Positions 33,297 to 44,122 of a stretch of 64,000 nt of DNA are shown here, piece after piece. The stretch is taken from positions 26,042 to 90,041 of the forward strand of contig JACCGJ010010937.1 of the NCBI GenBank assembly GCA_013407085.1. Reading direction: 5' to 3'. This stretch comes from Atriophallophorus winterbourni (Eukaryota > Platyhelminthes > Trematoda > Plagiorchiida > Microphallidae). Both the position numbers and the translations under genes were made by a program. How positions within the stretch are numbered: position 1 is the first letter of the stretch; each line of letters starts with the position of its first letter. The notes below the pieces were generated by a model. That model was given only the letters and a program-made list of their open reading frames with translations. It was not told where the DNA came from and searched no databases.

Positions 33297-35264
33297 ATGG
33301 GGATTAGGAATCAACCGACAAGCAGACTGTATTTTTCCGCACCAGCGAATCGAAATACCAAACAACAAATGTCAGTTCTGAAACTTGGAACCTGGAACGT
33401 CCGGTCCATGCTTCAAGGATTTCATGACGACGTCTCGAATATCAGAGGCGTTAGAAAGTCCGCCGTGATTAACAACGAGCTAAAAAGGCTGAATGTCGAC
33501 GTAGCTGCCCTACAAGAGACGCGCTTACCGGACACTGGTAAGGTAACAGAAAGTGATTACACATTCTTTTGGAAAGGAAGAGGTTCCGATGAGCCTCGAC
33601 TGCATGGAGTTGGGTTTGCCGTGCGAAACGACATATTAAAAGCAACAGAAACGAGCAGCAGCGGGAGCGAACGGATTTGGACTCTAAATCTGAGGTGCAT
33701 TACTGGTACCATTACGTTGGTCAACGTTTATGCACCGACGCTCTCTGCGACGCATGCTGAAAAAGACGCTTTTTATCATAACCTCACAGCCGTCCTGAAA
33801 AACGTGCCACAGAAAAACTGTGTAGTGGTATTGGGTGATTTTAATGCCAGAGTTGGTGCAGATTACGTGTCTTGGCAAAACTGTCTCGGAAGGTTCGGTA
33901 TAGGTAAAACCAATGAAAATGGGCAACGCCTTTTAGAATTGTGCACACAGTTCAATCTTTGTGTCAGTAACACATTCTTTCAAACAAAACCACAGCATAA
34001 AGTCTCTTGGAAGCATACTCGCTCTAAGCATTGGCATCAGCTTGATCTTATTCTTGTTAAGCGTACTAATATAGGAAGCGTGCTCCTCACCAGATCATAT
34101 CAAAGCGCAGACTGCGACACTGATCATTCACAGGTCTGTGCAAAACTGAAGCTTCCCCACATGAGATTTTACCGCACCAAATTGTCTGCTAAGCCTAGGA
34201 TAGACGTTACTCGCATGTGCGAACCTAATCTAACTGCGAAATTCGCAAAAGCCTTCACAGACGAATTCAACAAGACAACCCCACTTGCATCTGCTTCAGA
34301 AAACTGGGAATTGATAAAAAGCAGCATATGCCGAGTCGCACTTTCCACGTTCGGTCCGAAGAAAGCTCGATCGAGCGACTGGTTCGAAGCAAACGCTTCT
34401 GAGATGACTGCTGTGCTGGATGAGAAACGCTCAGCGTTCTTGAGGTTCAAAGGTATGCCAACAGATGAAAACTTACGTCTTCTAAAAGCAGCTAGAAATA
34501 AGGTCCAACAGACTGCAAGGCGATGTGCAAACGACTATTGGACTGAAGTTGGCCTCAATATCCAAAAAGCTGCGAATACCGGAAATTTTCACGGTATGTA
34601 TGATGGGATCAAGAGAGCCATTAGCCCAAACAAACTTAAAACGGCTCCCATTAAGTCTTTATCTGGTAAGCCGATTGTCGACAAAACTCAACAAATGGAA
34701 AGATGGGTAGAGCACTTCTTCTCTCTCTACTCTAGGGACAGTACGGTTCTACCGCATGCACTTGAAAATGTCGAACGGTTGCCGACCATTGAACATCTAG
34801 ATACCCCTCCTACTCTTGATGAGCTCAATAAGGCAATCGACCGCTTAGCGAATGGGAAGGCCCATGGTGACGACGGAATTCCACCTGAGCTCATCAAATG
34901 CGGTAGAGCAGCATTATTACAGCCTCTTCACCATTTGCTTCTTCAGTGCTGGCAGGAGGGGGGTGTCCCACAAGAAATGCGAGACACAAAGATCATCACG
35001 CTATTTAAGAATAAGGGTGATAGAGGCGACTGCAACAATTACAGAGGAATCTCCCTTCTGAATGTTGTAGGCAAATTGTTTGCTAAAGTCTTACAGATAC
35101 GGCTGCAAGTTTTAGCTGATAGAATTTACTCCGATTCTCAATGTGGCTTCCGCAAGGGAAGATCAACCCGTTTTGACATGATCTTTCTCCTGAGACAACT
35201 TTCAAGCAAAAGGGTCGGGAACAGCGTATGCCATTCTACGCTGTTTTTATGTGATTTACACTAA
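33297..35264 (+). CDS. RTE endonuclease and N-terminal reverse transcriptase
   Basis: A 655-codon frame starting at ATGGGGATT. Endonuclease (about residues 25-285): LKLGTWNVRSM, DVAALQETRLP (catalytic Glu), LVNVYAPT, VVLGDFNARVG, HQLDLILV, DCDTDHSQV (final Asp-His). Linker with DWFEANASEM. RT start (about 500-645): NGKAHGDDGIPPELIKCG, IITLFKNKGDRGDCNNYRGI, QCGFRKGRSTRFDMIFLLRQ. The frame then runs off into HSTLFLCDLH, where a one-base shift replaces the expected YAVFVDLTKAFD motif A, and stops. The endonuclease motifs look complete. As it stands the product would lack the catalytic RT residues. Confidence 0.85.
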   Translation: MGIRNQPTSRLYFSAPANRNTKQQMSVLKLGTWNVRSMLQGFHDDVSNIRGVRKSAVINNELKRLNVDVAALQETRLPDTGKVTESDYTFFWKGRGSDEPRLHGVGFAVRNDILKATETSSSGSERIWTLNLRCITGTITLVNVYAPTLSATHAEKDAFYHNLTAVLKNVPQKNCVVVLGDFNARVGADYVSWQNCLGRFGIGKTNENGQRLLELCTQFNLCVSNTFFQTKPQHKVSWKHTRSKHWHQLDLILVKRTNIGSVLLTRSYQSADCDTDHSQVCAKLKLPHMRFYRTKLSAKPRIDVTRMCEPNLTAKFAKAFTDEFNKTTPLASASENWELIKSSICRVALSTFGPKKARSSDWFEANASEMTAVLDEKRSAFLRFKGMPTDENLRLLKAARNKVQQTARRCANDYWTEVGLNIQKAANTGNFHGMYDGIKRAISPNKLKTAPIKSLSGKPIVDKTQQMERWVEHFFSLYSRDSTVLPHALENVERLPTIEHLDTPPTLDELNKAIDRLANGKAHGDDGIPPELIKCGRAALLQPLHHLLLQCWQEGGVPQEMRDTKIITLFKNKGDRGDCNNYRGISLLNVVGKLFAKVLQIRLQVLADRIYSDSQCGFRKGRSTRFDMIFLLRQLSSKRVGNSVCHSTLFLCDLH

Positions 35265-35345
35265 GGCATTATTATTTTTTTTTTTGTTTGTTTCGACCAT
35301 CACTTCTTTTGTCATTTGTTCAGGTTTTTTTTGGAGGGTCTTTGT
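35265..35345. other. T-rich tract replacing RT motif A region
   Basis: Where RTE proteins have motif A and the next helix, this copy has a low-complexity T-rich stretch with a run of 13 T and a second T run before GGAGGGTC. It looks like local slippage or a replaced segment rather than a transposon. Confidence 0.5.
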
Positions 35346-35366
35346 CAAAATGCTTGATCTGATAGG

Positions 35367-36426
35367 TTGCACCTCCAGGCTGCTCAGGGACTCGTCATTT
35401 CGTTCCACTCAGGCATGAAAGGCTCAGTCCACTTTAACGGTTGCAGTTCAGAAGCATTTGAAATTAGCCGAGGCGTCAAACAAGGGTGTGTTCTTGCTAC
35501 CACACTGTTCGGCATTTTCTTTGCTCTGCTTCTGAAGCACGCTTTTAGGACGAGAACAGAAGGCATTCACATACGCACGCGAAGTGATGGTAAGCTTTTC
35601 AACCTGAACCGGTTGAGAGCACGAACCAAAGTACGGGATATGATAATCCGTGACCTGTTGTTTGCCGACGATGCAGCCTTTATTGCTCACTCCCAAGAGA
35701 ACCTACAGTCGCTAAAGGACTGTTTTTCGTCGGCATGCAAAGACTTTAGCCTAACAATCAGCATGAGCAAGACCAAAGTCCTTGGTCAAGGGACTGTATC
35801 GCCGCCAATCATCACTGTTGGAAACTGTCAGCTTGAACCAGTACATCATTTCATATATCTTGGTTCAACCATTGCGGATAACCTCTCGCTAGACACGGAG
35901 ATTGATAAGCGGATTGGCAGAGCAGCTGTCATTCTGTCTCATGGAAACTGATCGTGTTTTGGGGTAACAAGCAAGTGACTGTTGTAAGACAAAAGATAGA
36001 TGGTATACAGCGTTGCGTACTAAATGCGTTACTATACGGGCCAAGTGAAACCGGACACCCACGCAAGACACGACGGAGCTGAATGCTTTCCATCTACGAA
36101 GCATCCGTCGTATCTTGAACATATCGTGGATGGACAAAGTGACTAATGCTGAAGTGCTTTCAAAAGCTGGTCTACAGAGCATGTTCACCCTATTACGTCA
36201 GCGCCGCCTGCGGTGGCTTGGTCATGTCTATAGAATGGAAAATGGTCGTATTCCGAAAAATCTACTCAACGGTGAGTTGCAATTAGGAAGTCGACCATTG
36301 AGCAGACCGCACTTGCGGTACAAAGATGTTTGCAAAAGATATATGAGAGCTCTTGGCATTGCCCACGCGAGTTGGGAAGAAATTGCTCTTGACCGCTCAC
36401 ATTGGAGATATTGTGTAAAGCGGTAG
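35367..36426 (+). pseudogene. RTE reverse transcriptase palm, thumb and C-terminus
   Basis: Frame 35,367-35,951 holds SRGVKQGCVLATTLFGIFFA (motif B), LLFADDAAFIAHSQENLQ (motif C with both catalytic aspartates), ISMSKTKVLG and HHFIYLGSTIADNLSLDTEI. A frameshift near 35,945 follows; then the C-terminal part (about 36,075-36,426) gives LNAFHLRSIRRILNISWMDK, RRLRWLGHVYRMENG and RPHLRYKDVCKRYMRALGI. It would be the continuation of the frame ending at 35,264. Confidence 0.8.
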
Positions 36427-36654
36427 TCTGCAAGCCGGGGAGGAGTCAAATACAGCTCGGGGGCTGCGAACGCAGAGCACGCCGCCGGCGTGCAACTGAT
36501 TCAAGTACAAAGAGTTATGACTATCGTTGCCAAAGCACTGGGGAGAGATTGTTCCTCCCGAATCGGGATGATTAGTCAGTCAAAAAGCTGCAAAAATGAA
36601 ATTCATGCGAGCTGTGATGTCATCATGGTCGACTCGACCGACGGAGGCCAAACA

Positions 36655-36760
36655 ACAACAAAAATATACCACTGTGGCCAACCAATTTAGCATGGTGTTA
36701 GCTGCACAGGACGAAAGTACCACAAGACTGCACATCCATGCAATGACTTCATTGTCAAAT
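36655..36760 (+). repeat. R3 repeat, 3' half
   Basis: GGCCAACCAATTTAGCATGG, then TAGCTGCACAGGACGAAAGT and GACTGCACATCCATGCA match the right half of the repeat clustered at 50-55 kb. It lies directly after the RTE 3' end. Confidence 0.6.
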
Positions 36761-37581
36761 AAATTCTTAACTTCTTTCAAAACCCGAATAGCTTTTATTT
36801 GACATTGCTTCTCTGTGCTTCCTGAGCATACACTGTACTGGATGGTGGTAGTGTGCATATCTCCTGAGAGCTTGCGTTTGGCACTCTTCGTTAGGCAATT
36901 CACACTCGCTCTCCATCATCACACCTAACAGCGGCATCAACTTGATCATAATAGTCCTCAATATCGCTAAAGTTTGTGTTGGATAGGCCGCACCTTTTGA
37001 AAGCCCATGCACAGCACCGCTAAATCAAACGAAACCTCTTAAGCGGATGGCATTGAAAGATATGTTGAAGCAAGTTCTCCCGAGAAACTCCTGGCGTCAA
37101 GATAGCTACGAAGAATATTGGTTTGCTTTTCGGAGCAAATAGCGAGCTCAACTGAATTCCGAAATAAAAGGGACAAACTTGTTGGGGTTAGAGGTCACAC
37201 CAGGGCGTAAGTATTGTAAAACCATGTGGTTGTTTCAAAATGGCGCGTATGTAAGTATCGATTAAGTGTAGATCGTATGAGTGTTTTTTCGAATTACAAC
37301 AATAAGTATCTAGCAATCGTTTGTTTTACTTTTTTGCGGTTGGCTTCACTGGGTGCACTTTTTCTCAGACCGCTGAGGTGCCTAGGCCGGCACTTATCCT
37401 CGATGTTATTAGCATAAATTGGCTGCACGCAGGTGCTAAGCTGTAGAAGATATTTTTCAGACTTATGCCAGTCCCTATTTTACTCAATGTTGGTAAAAAC
37501 GGATTTAAACAATGTGCTGTTGTTTGTACAGCCAACCATTTGAAAGACGCACGTATTACCACAACACTGTGGGGCACAAAG
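36761..37581. other. No recognised feature
   Basis: About 800 bp. Overlapping short frames on both strands are not recognised. Confidence 0.35.
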
Positions 37582-37768
37582 TGATATAGACCATGAAACA
37601 AAATATTCATTTGCATGCTTTTCCGTCATTCACACCCCACGACCGGTTTCGTGCTGTTTGCACTCATCAGGTAGGGACAGTAAGATCAGGATCACAATGC
37701 GCTTGAAACAGTGGAAGAATGGTAAACAAGGAGCGCTAACATACAAGCGCTCCTTGATATAGACCATG
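37582..37768 (-). mobile_element. R1 hammerhead element insertion with 14-bp target duplication
   Basis: The insert 37,596-37,754 (159 bp) is flanked by exact copies of TGATATAGACCATG (37,582-37,595 and 37,755-37,768). Inside is a partial R1 monomer nearly identical to the array at 62.55-64.0 kb, with a fully canonical ribozyme. The right edge (the 5' end in ribozyme sense) is a perfect inverted repeat, CAAGGAGCGC and GCGCTCCTTG (37,727-37,736 and 37,747-37,756), so the last bases of the insert are a fold-back copy of its own sequence. The direct repeats show insertion at a staggered break. The fold-back is typical of reverse-transcriptase template jumping (inference). Confidence 0.9.
37635..37676 (-). 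ncRNA. Type I hammerhead ribozyme, canonical
   Basis: In sense direction: stem I strand CCCTAC, core CTGATGA, stem II GTGC with loop AAACA and GCAC, core GAA, minimal palindromic stem III ACCGGT, cleavage after GTC, stem I strand GTGGGG. Stem I forms six pairs (one G-U), stem II four, and all invariant core residues are present. The very short stem III is the kind for which dimeric ribozymes are known to cleave better. Confidence 0.9.
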
Positions 37769-39465
37769 TTATCGAAATCTCATGGTGCACCGATTTAAAG
37801 CTGTAGGTCGCATGCCAGGATCGTTGTATTTGCTTTAGTGTAATGTGTATACGTTTTCGTAAAAGTTATCACCATGGGGTGAGCTGATGTAGAGAGAAAC
37901 ACCTCATTTAATCGCAATAAGGAGCCGTTGTTCTTATCTAAGCAAAAAGTAGACGATGTTAAGGGTTCCGTCCTTGTCTCTATTCCGGTGTTTATAATTT
38001 TGCCTCTGATAATTTTGAAAGACGGGACTTTGATGCTTGGGGATTCACTACTGCTTTCTGGCACAATTGGTAGAAAATCAGTCTAAGGCTATAACCTTCC
38101 GGCTGTACGGGCAGCGACTTCAGCTGCTCGCCAATGTCATAGGCTGTTGCAGACTCGTGGCAAGAGAACGGGAAAGCTCTCGGTAACAGCAACACCAGGT
38201 TAAGCAGCTTCAAGACAACATAATAATAAGAAAAACAAATGCTATTGTTTGCTGAGCTAGGACAAAAGTAGCGCTGTAATTATGTCCCCTTTAATATATC
38301 TGGTCTCCGTTACGTCATATATCAAGGATCGTCGTTACAACACGTCCACAAATTCCATATATCTATCAAATGACTAACATTACGTAACTATATCACGGCA
38401 CTCCTGTAAGATAAGCGAAAAGCACTAATTCACTGGCGCTGCTTTACCTTGAAGTCAAGTCGCTCAGGGTCACAACGCTGCCCAGTCCGATTAGGGATTT
38501 CTTCGGATCGGCCGTACGTGTCGGTGATGGTCGTTCACGAGTGGAACTGCAGATAATGCGAAAATGTGTGATTAAACATCCATTTTCGAAATGTTTCGGG
38601 CTAGGCTTTCAACAAAGACGAGTTACAATTAATCGGTTTTACTTTGTTCCGATAATCTACCCTCCGTGTTATCTCGGTCGAGATTTAATTGTGAATATTT
38701 AAACAAAATACTTCTATAACATTGCTAGACGGGGTTGTATTAACAGAACCCGTAATTAAATCAAGACATCACATGATCATACCAAGCGATGGAACTTCAT
38801 CAAAAGCGTCGCCTATGTTGGCTGCATCATGCGTGTAATATTAACAAAACAGTCGTCATGCAAAATATCTACACTGATTCCTCGTTTATCGCGGATGTTA
38901 CATTACAGAACCACCCGCGCTATAGATATTGCATACTGTACAGTATATATTCAAGTATTCAGACACGATTCAAGGCTTTATAAACACTTCATTACATTCA
39001 TGTCCATCATAAACCTTGCCGATTCTCTAAACAATCAATCCCAGCCTGTTTTTTGCTTGTACTTTATAGTAGTCCCGTATTGTCCCTCTAACGTCTTGTA
39101 GAGTAGTTTGCGTACAGTAATAATTTAGGGATTATTTGTTATTTATTTCATATTTTAGCCAATAAATCAATATATTTTCCACCGATTGCATCCCGCAGAA
39201 ATCTTGCGATAGACTGAAGCCACAGAATCAGAAGCGCGATATGGTTAGGGATCACTTTACTCTGGTTGGAGTCGAAAACAGAAGTTAGTAGACCTTTGGA
39301 CAGACTGAACTTGCGCCACACAGGCGTTTAAAGACGAGGTATGACAGCTCTGGACATTGAACTTACAAATCGGAAAGAACTTGCTTTTAGCCACTCAATG
39401 GGGAGGCAGTGTAAAGCGTCGAAGAAGATCAGATATTATTCTCATCCCTAGAAGTAGATCCCACA
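37769..39465. other. Mostly unassigned; possible decayed coding piece at 37.8-38.2 kb
   Basis: Two overlapping minus-strand frames (38,213-37,992 starting MKLLNLVLLLPRAFPF, and 38,064-37,795) could be one coding piece with a single frameshift near 38,060. I do not recognise the product. The remainder (38.2-39.5 kb) shows no gene. Confidence 0.25.
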
Positions 39466-39469
39466 GAAA

Positions 39470-39610
39470 CCGTGCAAATGCTCCAAAATAGCGTTTCTTC
39501 GAAATCAGACTGTATAATCATGTATAACTTTGCGGCGCATAAGTTCATTGTGCACTTACGATGCACATCCATGGTCGGCTCATGCACGAGAGGAACTTTA
39601 GGAATCAAAC
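39470..39610 (+). mobile_element. Probable degraded RTE 3'UTR
   Basis: CGAAATCAGACTGTATAATC, then CGATGCACATCCATGGTCGG and CGAGAGGAAC resemble the RTE 3' end (CGAATCGGACTGTTTAGTC, GATGTACATCCATGGTTGAC, CGAGAGAGGCC). The coding part is not legible. Confidence 0.4.
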
Positions 39611-41084
39611 GCGCAGATTGCTAGCCTGAAAGCAAGCCGTGTTTGACTGATAAATCATCCGCCTACAGAGACGGTTAGGACCGCTGGAATACCCTCAAAA
39701 AGTCCGTCCGATTGATTGGAATATGTTCGGGACCGATCGTTTATTCATAATGGAAAGAAATTTGTGTGTAATCGGTTAGAGCCTCTTTCGGTAACGTTTC
39801 ACTTCTCACACAGAAGGTTCGTCAGGCCAAGAGTAATAGTCAGGACAGAGAACATGACTAAGTAGCAGTCAACCCACCACCACTGATTTGACTTCACCGC
39901 TAAACACCTTAGAGTAAGTCTACAGAGTGTCACGTCACGTAGGCATGACCCTTGACTGACGAAGCTACTGTGTTGGAAGTGAAGCGTTACCAAAAACTGT
40001 TCTAACCGATTACACACACATTCCGGTTGTTTAGTGCTGTAGGGTCGACTGTGTAAACTCTGTATGAAAATGACCCGACGAAAGAGTGGGAAAGAACAAC
40101 TCGTTATTCGCATCACAAGCGTTTATTGTATGTAACATACGTTACCAAATTCAAATGGTGAAACGTGAAAGCAGTACACGTCACGTTTGTGAGTGAGTAA
40201 GAAAAACAAAAAGCATACTCAAATTTCGATGGAAGATTTGAACCGGTTAAGAAAATTCCTGAGGAAACATAGCCGACGCATGTGTATCGGGTAGGGGTGG
40301 TAATAAAATCAGCAAATTATAATTTGTTTCAAAGCAAAAAGATTAATAACCATAATTTATCAATATTACCTGAGTCCTTTAAGAAAACACTGAGCACATA
40401 TCGCGAACGATGGAAAGAATGTGGACAAAACCACCACTATCAACGCAAGCACACACACACAGAAAACATATGACAAGAAAAATCTGAATCAAGAAAAATC
40501 AAGGTCACATATGGGCGAAATCGTTGTTTCGTTTAAACAAAAACACGTAAATTGATGGCGCTTAATTTAAACATTGCTTGTATTGGTTTCGGTCGATTGG
40601 GAATGGGTCACGTGGCGATGCTGCACACGCAGAACATAAACTGGCTCATGAAATTCGGCCCAAAAATGCTATAGCATCTCAATAGCATTCGAAATAAGCA
40701 CCAATACGCGCACGCAGAGAAAGAAATTAAGGAGAATTATAAAATTTAGGAATACACTAGAGATGAAATCAACAACAGCCTCTCACGTGAAACAGAGAGA
40801 ATAAGGCTCATGTGATTGGGCGACATCAGGGAAGGCCGCACGGAAAACTCGATAAATGCTTCAAACCAGCCCACAAAATCGCAGGAAAAGTAACAGGAAA
40901 AGTTATTCTGCAAAAACTCGGTCCGATTTTTGTGTGTGTGTGTGTGAGAAGAAAGCGGAACTGGTTGACCAAAAGCATGCTCAATGAAAGATACCGCTTG
41001 GGTGTGTGTGAATGGTTCAAGAGGGGGTGAATCACAGTGCGACAAAGTGGGCAAAAATCGTTAGAGTATACAATCCCTGAGATT
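39611..41084. other. Region downstream of FoxO (3' flank)
   Basis: This should contain the FoxO 3'UTR and transcript end. A minus-strand AATAAA lies at 40,122-40,127, about 960 bp after the stop codon. A (TG)n tract lies near 40,930-40,947. No other gene is recognised. Confidence 0.35.
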
Positions 41085-42036
41085 TCACATCGGCCCCGCA
41101 GGTCTGACAGTGGAGGCGACGATGCGCTCCGCCAATTCCAGGCTCAATTCCAACTCGTATTTGTATTGATCCGATTCCTGAGTATCGCTGAAGTTGCGTG
41201 CGTTTGCGGTTGACGACGGTGTTGAAAGCACATCTACCGTCGATCGACTGAAAGAATTCCTGTTCGGGGTGCAATCGTGTGCCGTGGTGGTGCTGCAAAC
41301 ACGAGTCACGACTTCATCAGGCGGTTCTTGCTTCAAAAGCAGATATGGCGGTGTGTCTAAGGCGCAATCCATTTGTGAAGACGAAACGAATGAAACACGC
41401 GGCAAATCGATTGACCCCGTGGAAGCTGGGTGACACACCGAGGCGCATAGTGGTGGTGCCCGGGGTATATTTTCGTACGTGCTTGCGTGGTGAACATTGT
41501 CTGAGGACGCCAGCGGATCCAGGCTCAAGCTAGGACGCCAGGATCGGGTGGACGAACTGGTTGAGCTGTTCGTGGATGGCGAGATAGGAGCCCCATGGTT
41601 CGAGTCAAACGATTGGTGTGGATGATGCTGTGACGGGGCAGGTTGGTCAAAAAAACTTGATTTCAAATCGATCAAACGGCGGATACCCCCATCGTAAGAG
41701 GACAACTCGGTAAATTGAGAATACGGGAAACGAACATTGGTCGTATAGTTGTGCCATTCGGTGGGAGAATTGAAATTGGTTGCCACCTCGGTGGGACTGG
41801 ATTGCATGTAGACAGCATCGTTCAGATCAAACCTGTGTCGGGACTCGGTGGTGTTCGGCTCGGAAGGCTGTATGAAACTGGAATCTGGCAGTGATCGAAT
41901 GGAGGCCAGATGCTGCTGGTTGACGAAAAACCCGTTGGGTAGATAGGGTTGCGAAAGCTGCATCTCCGAAGAAATCAATTGGTTGATGGATGCATTCTCG
42001 GTTCGCAGTAAATGTTCAATCAAACTGTTCGCACGG
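41085..42036 (-). CDS. foxo: FoxO transcription factor, coding exon 3 (C-terminal)
   Basis: The last coding exon encodes residues 459-774, plus the last base of codon 458. The acceptor is a C-rich tract followed by TCGACAG at 42,037-42,043. Joined to exon 2 the first codon becomes AAC (Asn), and the reading runs RANSLIEHLLRTENASINQL and onward. The region is serine/threonine-rich and largely disordered, as FoxO C-termini are. It ends YELELSLELAERIVASTVRP before a TGA stop at 41,085-41,087. I cannot see a clear match to the vertebrate FoxO C-terminal activation motif. The apparent start TTG at 42,023 is internal coding sequence, not a start. Confidence 0.8.
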
Positions 42037-42644
42037 CTGTCGAGGGGGGGGGAAAGTGAGCGAAATGTGAATATTGCACGAGATACTCGTTAACGTTGTG
42101 AAATGTGGTGTCGATGTGAATGCAGTTTTAAAGCCACTAACATATATGTATATCAACAGGTAATATATCGTAGATGAGATTTTAAGACTCATGATAGGTG
42201 TTGTTCCTGCTTCATATTGCTTGGCACTTTGTCTGGCTCCAGACTTGTGTTTCATGATGATGATGATGATGACGTTCTAACGTTATCGGCAGCACAAAAT
42301 ACAGTGTTACATGGCGGATCGATGATTCTTGCAAGCGTATAATGATGGCGAAATTTCATCGCGATCAGTTTGCTCCAAACACGAGGACACCACATTCAGT
42401 GTATAGTGTACTTCGACTCAATAGAAGGCATTTGGTGAGCAGTTTATCGACACGAGACAAAAAAAAATCCAGTCTTTCGCGACGAGTTGGAGAAATCGAC
42501 CTCCTTCAAATATGTCTTCAGCATTATCTATTATCGACCCCTTACTTAGAAAAACTCATATTTTCATGAGCTTCAATTATTTACGAAACAGCAGAGGCAT
42601 AACTCGTACCAATTTTATTGAGGAATCGTCCTTTTCCTTAGCTA

Positions 42645-42725
42645 TACAACGTCGCAGTGGCCCAGTGAATAGAAGATTCGACATTCTATCAGAGGGTCTA
42701 TTGTGTATCGAACTCAGATCCCGTT
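42645..42725 (+). other. Possible tRNA-like SINE head
   Basis: TGGCCCAGTGA resembles a Pol III A box, and GTATCGAACTC, about 48 bp downstream, resembles a B box with three or four mismatches. No second copy was found in the window, so this is tentative. Confidence 0.2.
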
Positions 42726-43737
42726 CCTGCGTAGGAGTAACGTGGGTATCTGTACCGCTTCGTGCTGAAGATAAGTATCGGCCTTATGCGACCCGATGGC
42801 CTCAAAAGGAAATAAATGTAAAATCACATGGAATTCCTATCGTTTCATGCAGTTCACCCACAATGGAAAATATCGCGGTGCCCTTGAAGCTCCACTGACT
42901 CCTTTGAATCTTACCCGACGTAACCGAGCAAGTTGTAAAATAGAGCGGATTAGGTCGAAAGAGTCGTTTGTTATTGTTATGATCAAGTGAAACCAACCAA
43001 CGAAATCTGTTACATTTCCGGCCAAACTGTGAGGTCGAACGTGCCGTGGAACCAGGCAAAACAATCACCTGTAGAGTGGTCAAAACATCGAAACAAAAGT
43101 GCATGTAAACAAGAATGACCCTTCCGCGAAAAACAAATCCAAATGGATTAGACAATCAGACGGATTGGCGCGGAAACAAAGGGAGTGAGTGTGAGAGGCG
43201 GACGAGCGTTGGCTGGCAAGCAAATAAGCGGTAAACAACGCAACCTTGGTAAAAACAACACCGCCTCCACGTTTCGATTACCGCAAAGCGAACGGCGATA
43301 ATCGTTCCTACGGGGTAACGAAGCGCACGGGCCAAAAAGGATCGTGGCCTCGACGCAAGCAACCTGTTGTCATGGTGATGGAATATGTGGCAAAGCGCTC
43401 AAAACGCATTAGTAGTTTCGCAACTAGAGTCGGTGTAGAAATAAGCGCTGCAAAATCAACTGCATCTTTGTTCAGTAGTTATATGTCTAGTTTGCTGCTT
43501 CAATATGTCGCAGTCTTCAAGTGTCATTATCTAGCGGTCCCCATGTACCTCACAAGCGTAGGTCTGTTTCATGATTCACAGCGTTTCAGGTGATAAAACA
43601 GTTCGGTTTGGATGTGAACAATCTCTCCCGCAGAGCGATAGGGACTATCGGGCCGACCAGTGACATTTGCAGGCTATCTGAGTGATCTACGTTCAGCAGC
43701 TGAGAAGAGTATCTGCTCATTTCTAACTTAAAAAGTA

Positions 43738-44122
43738 CGATTCACACAAGATACTGTGGTGCTCACATCCCCTTCACTTGTCCTAGAGCGCTTGACCAAG
43801 AATCACTTTGTGATTCTGTGTTTGAACATGGTGGTTCTTTGTAAGAACCCTATATAACAGTGGCATACACGTTTAACTTTGTTTACCATGTTGCCATTGT
43901 TTTAAGGCTCACTGAAACTGATCCTATTGTCTCCACCTGATGACGGCAAATAGCCAGAGGCCGGTTGTGGTGTGTGAAGAATGGGGATGTGAGCATCACA
44001 ATGGATTAGTCTTTGATAAGCTCCTGGAACGCTTGACCAAGAATCACTTTGTGATTCTGTATTCGAACATCACGGTTCCTTGTAAGAACTCTATTCAACA
44101 GTGACATACAAGTATACCTATG
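43738..44122 (+). repeat. R2 hammerhead repeat, about 1.5 monomers
   Basis: The element GCTTGACCAAGAATCAC occurs at about 43,791 and 44,033, a 242-bp period. Each unit has the GAATCACTTTGTGATTC hairpin. The first has TATATAA at 43,851. The left edge (ACTGTGGTGCTCACATCCCC) is an inverted copy of the GGGGATGTGAGCATCAC block, again a fold-back at the ribozyme-sense 5' end, as at 37.75 kb. Confidence 0.75.
43931..43972 (+). ncRNA. Mutated hammerhead core in R2
   Basis: CTGATGA is kept, but the second core segment reads GAGGC instead of GAAAC. Cleavage triplet GTT precedes GTGG. Predicted inactive. Confidence 0.55.

Larger units (their letters stand above)
33080..36660 (+). mobile_element. RTE-clade non-LTR retrotransposon, nearly complete, broken
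   Basis: About 3.6 kb: a leader of about 210 bp, the main ORF from 33,297 (endonuclease and N-terminal RT), a break with T-rich sequence at 35,265-35,345, RT palm and thumb (35,367-35,951), a shifted C-terminal region (about 35,950-36,426), the C-terminal finger region and 3'UTR ending near GTCGACTCGACCGACGGAGG. The endonuclease and most of the RT read openly over 655 codons, so inactivation is fairly recent. Other 3' copies lie at 5.8, 20.6, 43.6-44.3 and 47.3-48.1 kb. Confidence 0.9.

Noticed and set aside
42021..42023. TTG at 42,021-42,023 as a start codon of a separate protein
   Set aside because: The frame extends upstream to a proper splice acceptor and joins exon 2 in phase; the same holds for the TTG at the apparent start of exon 2.
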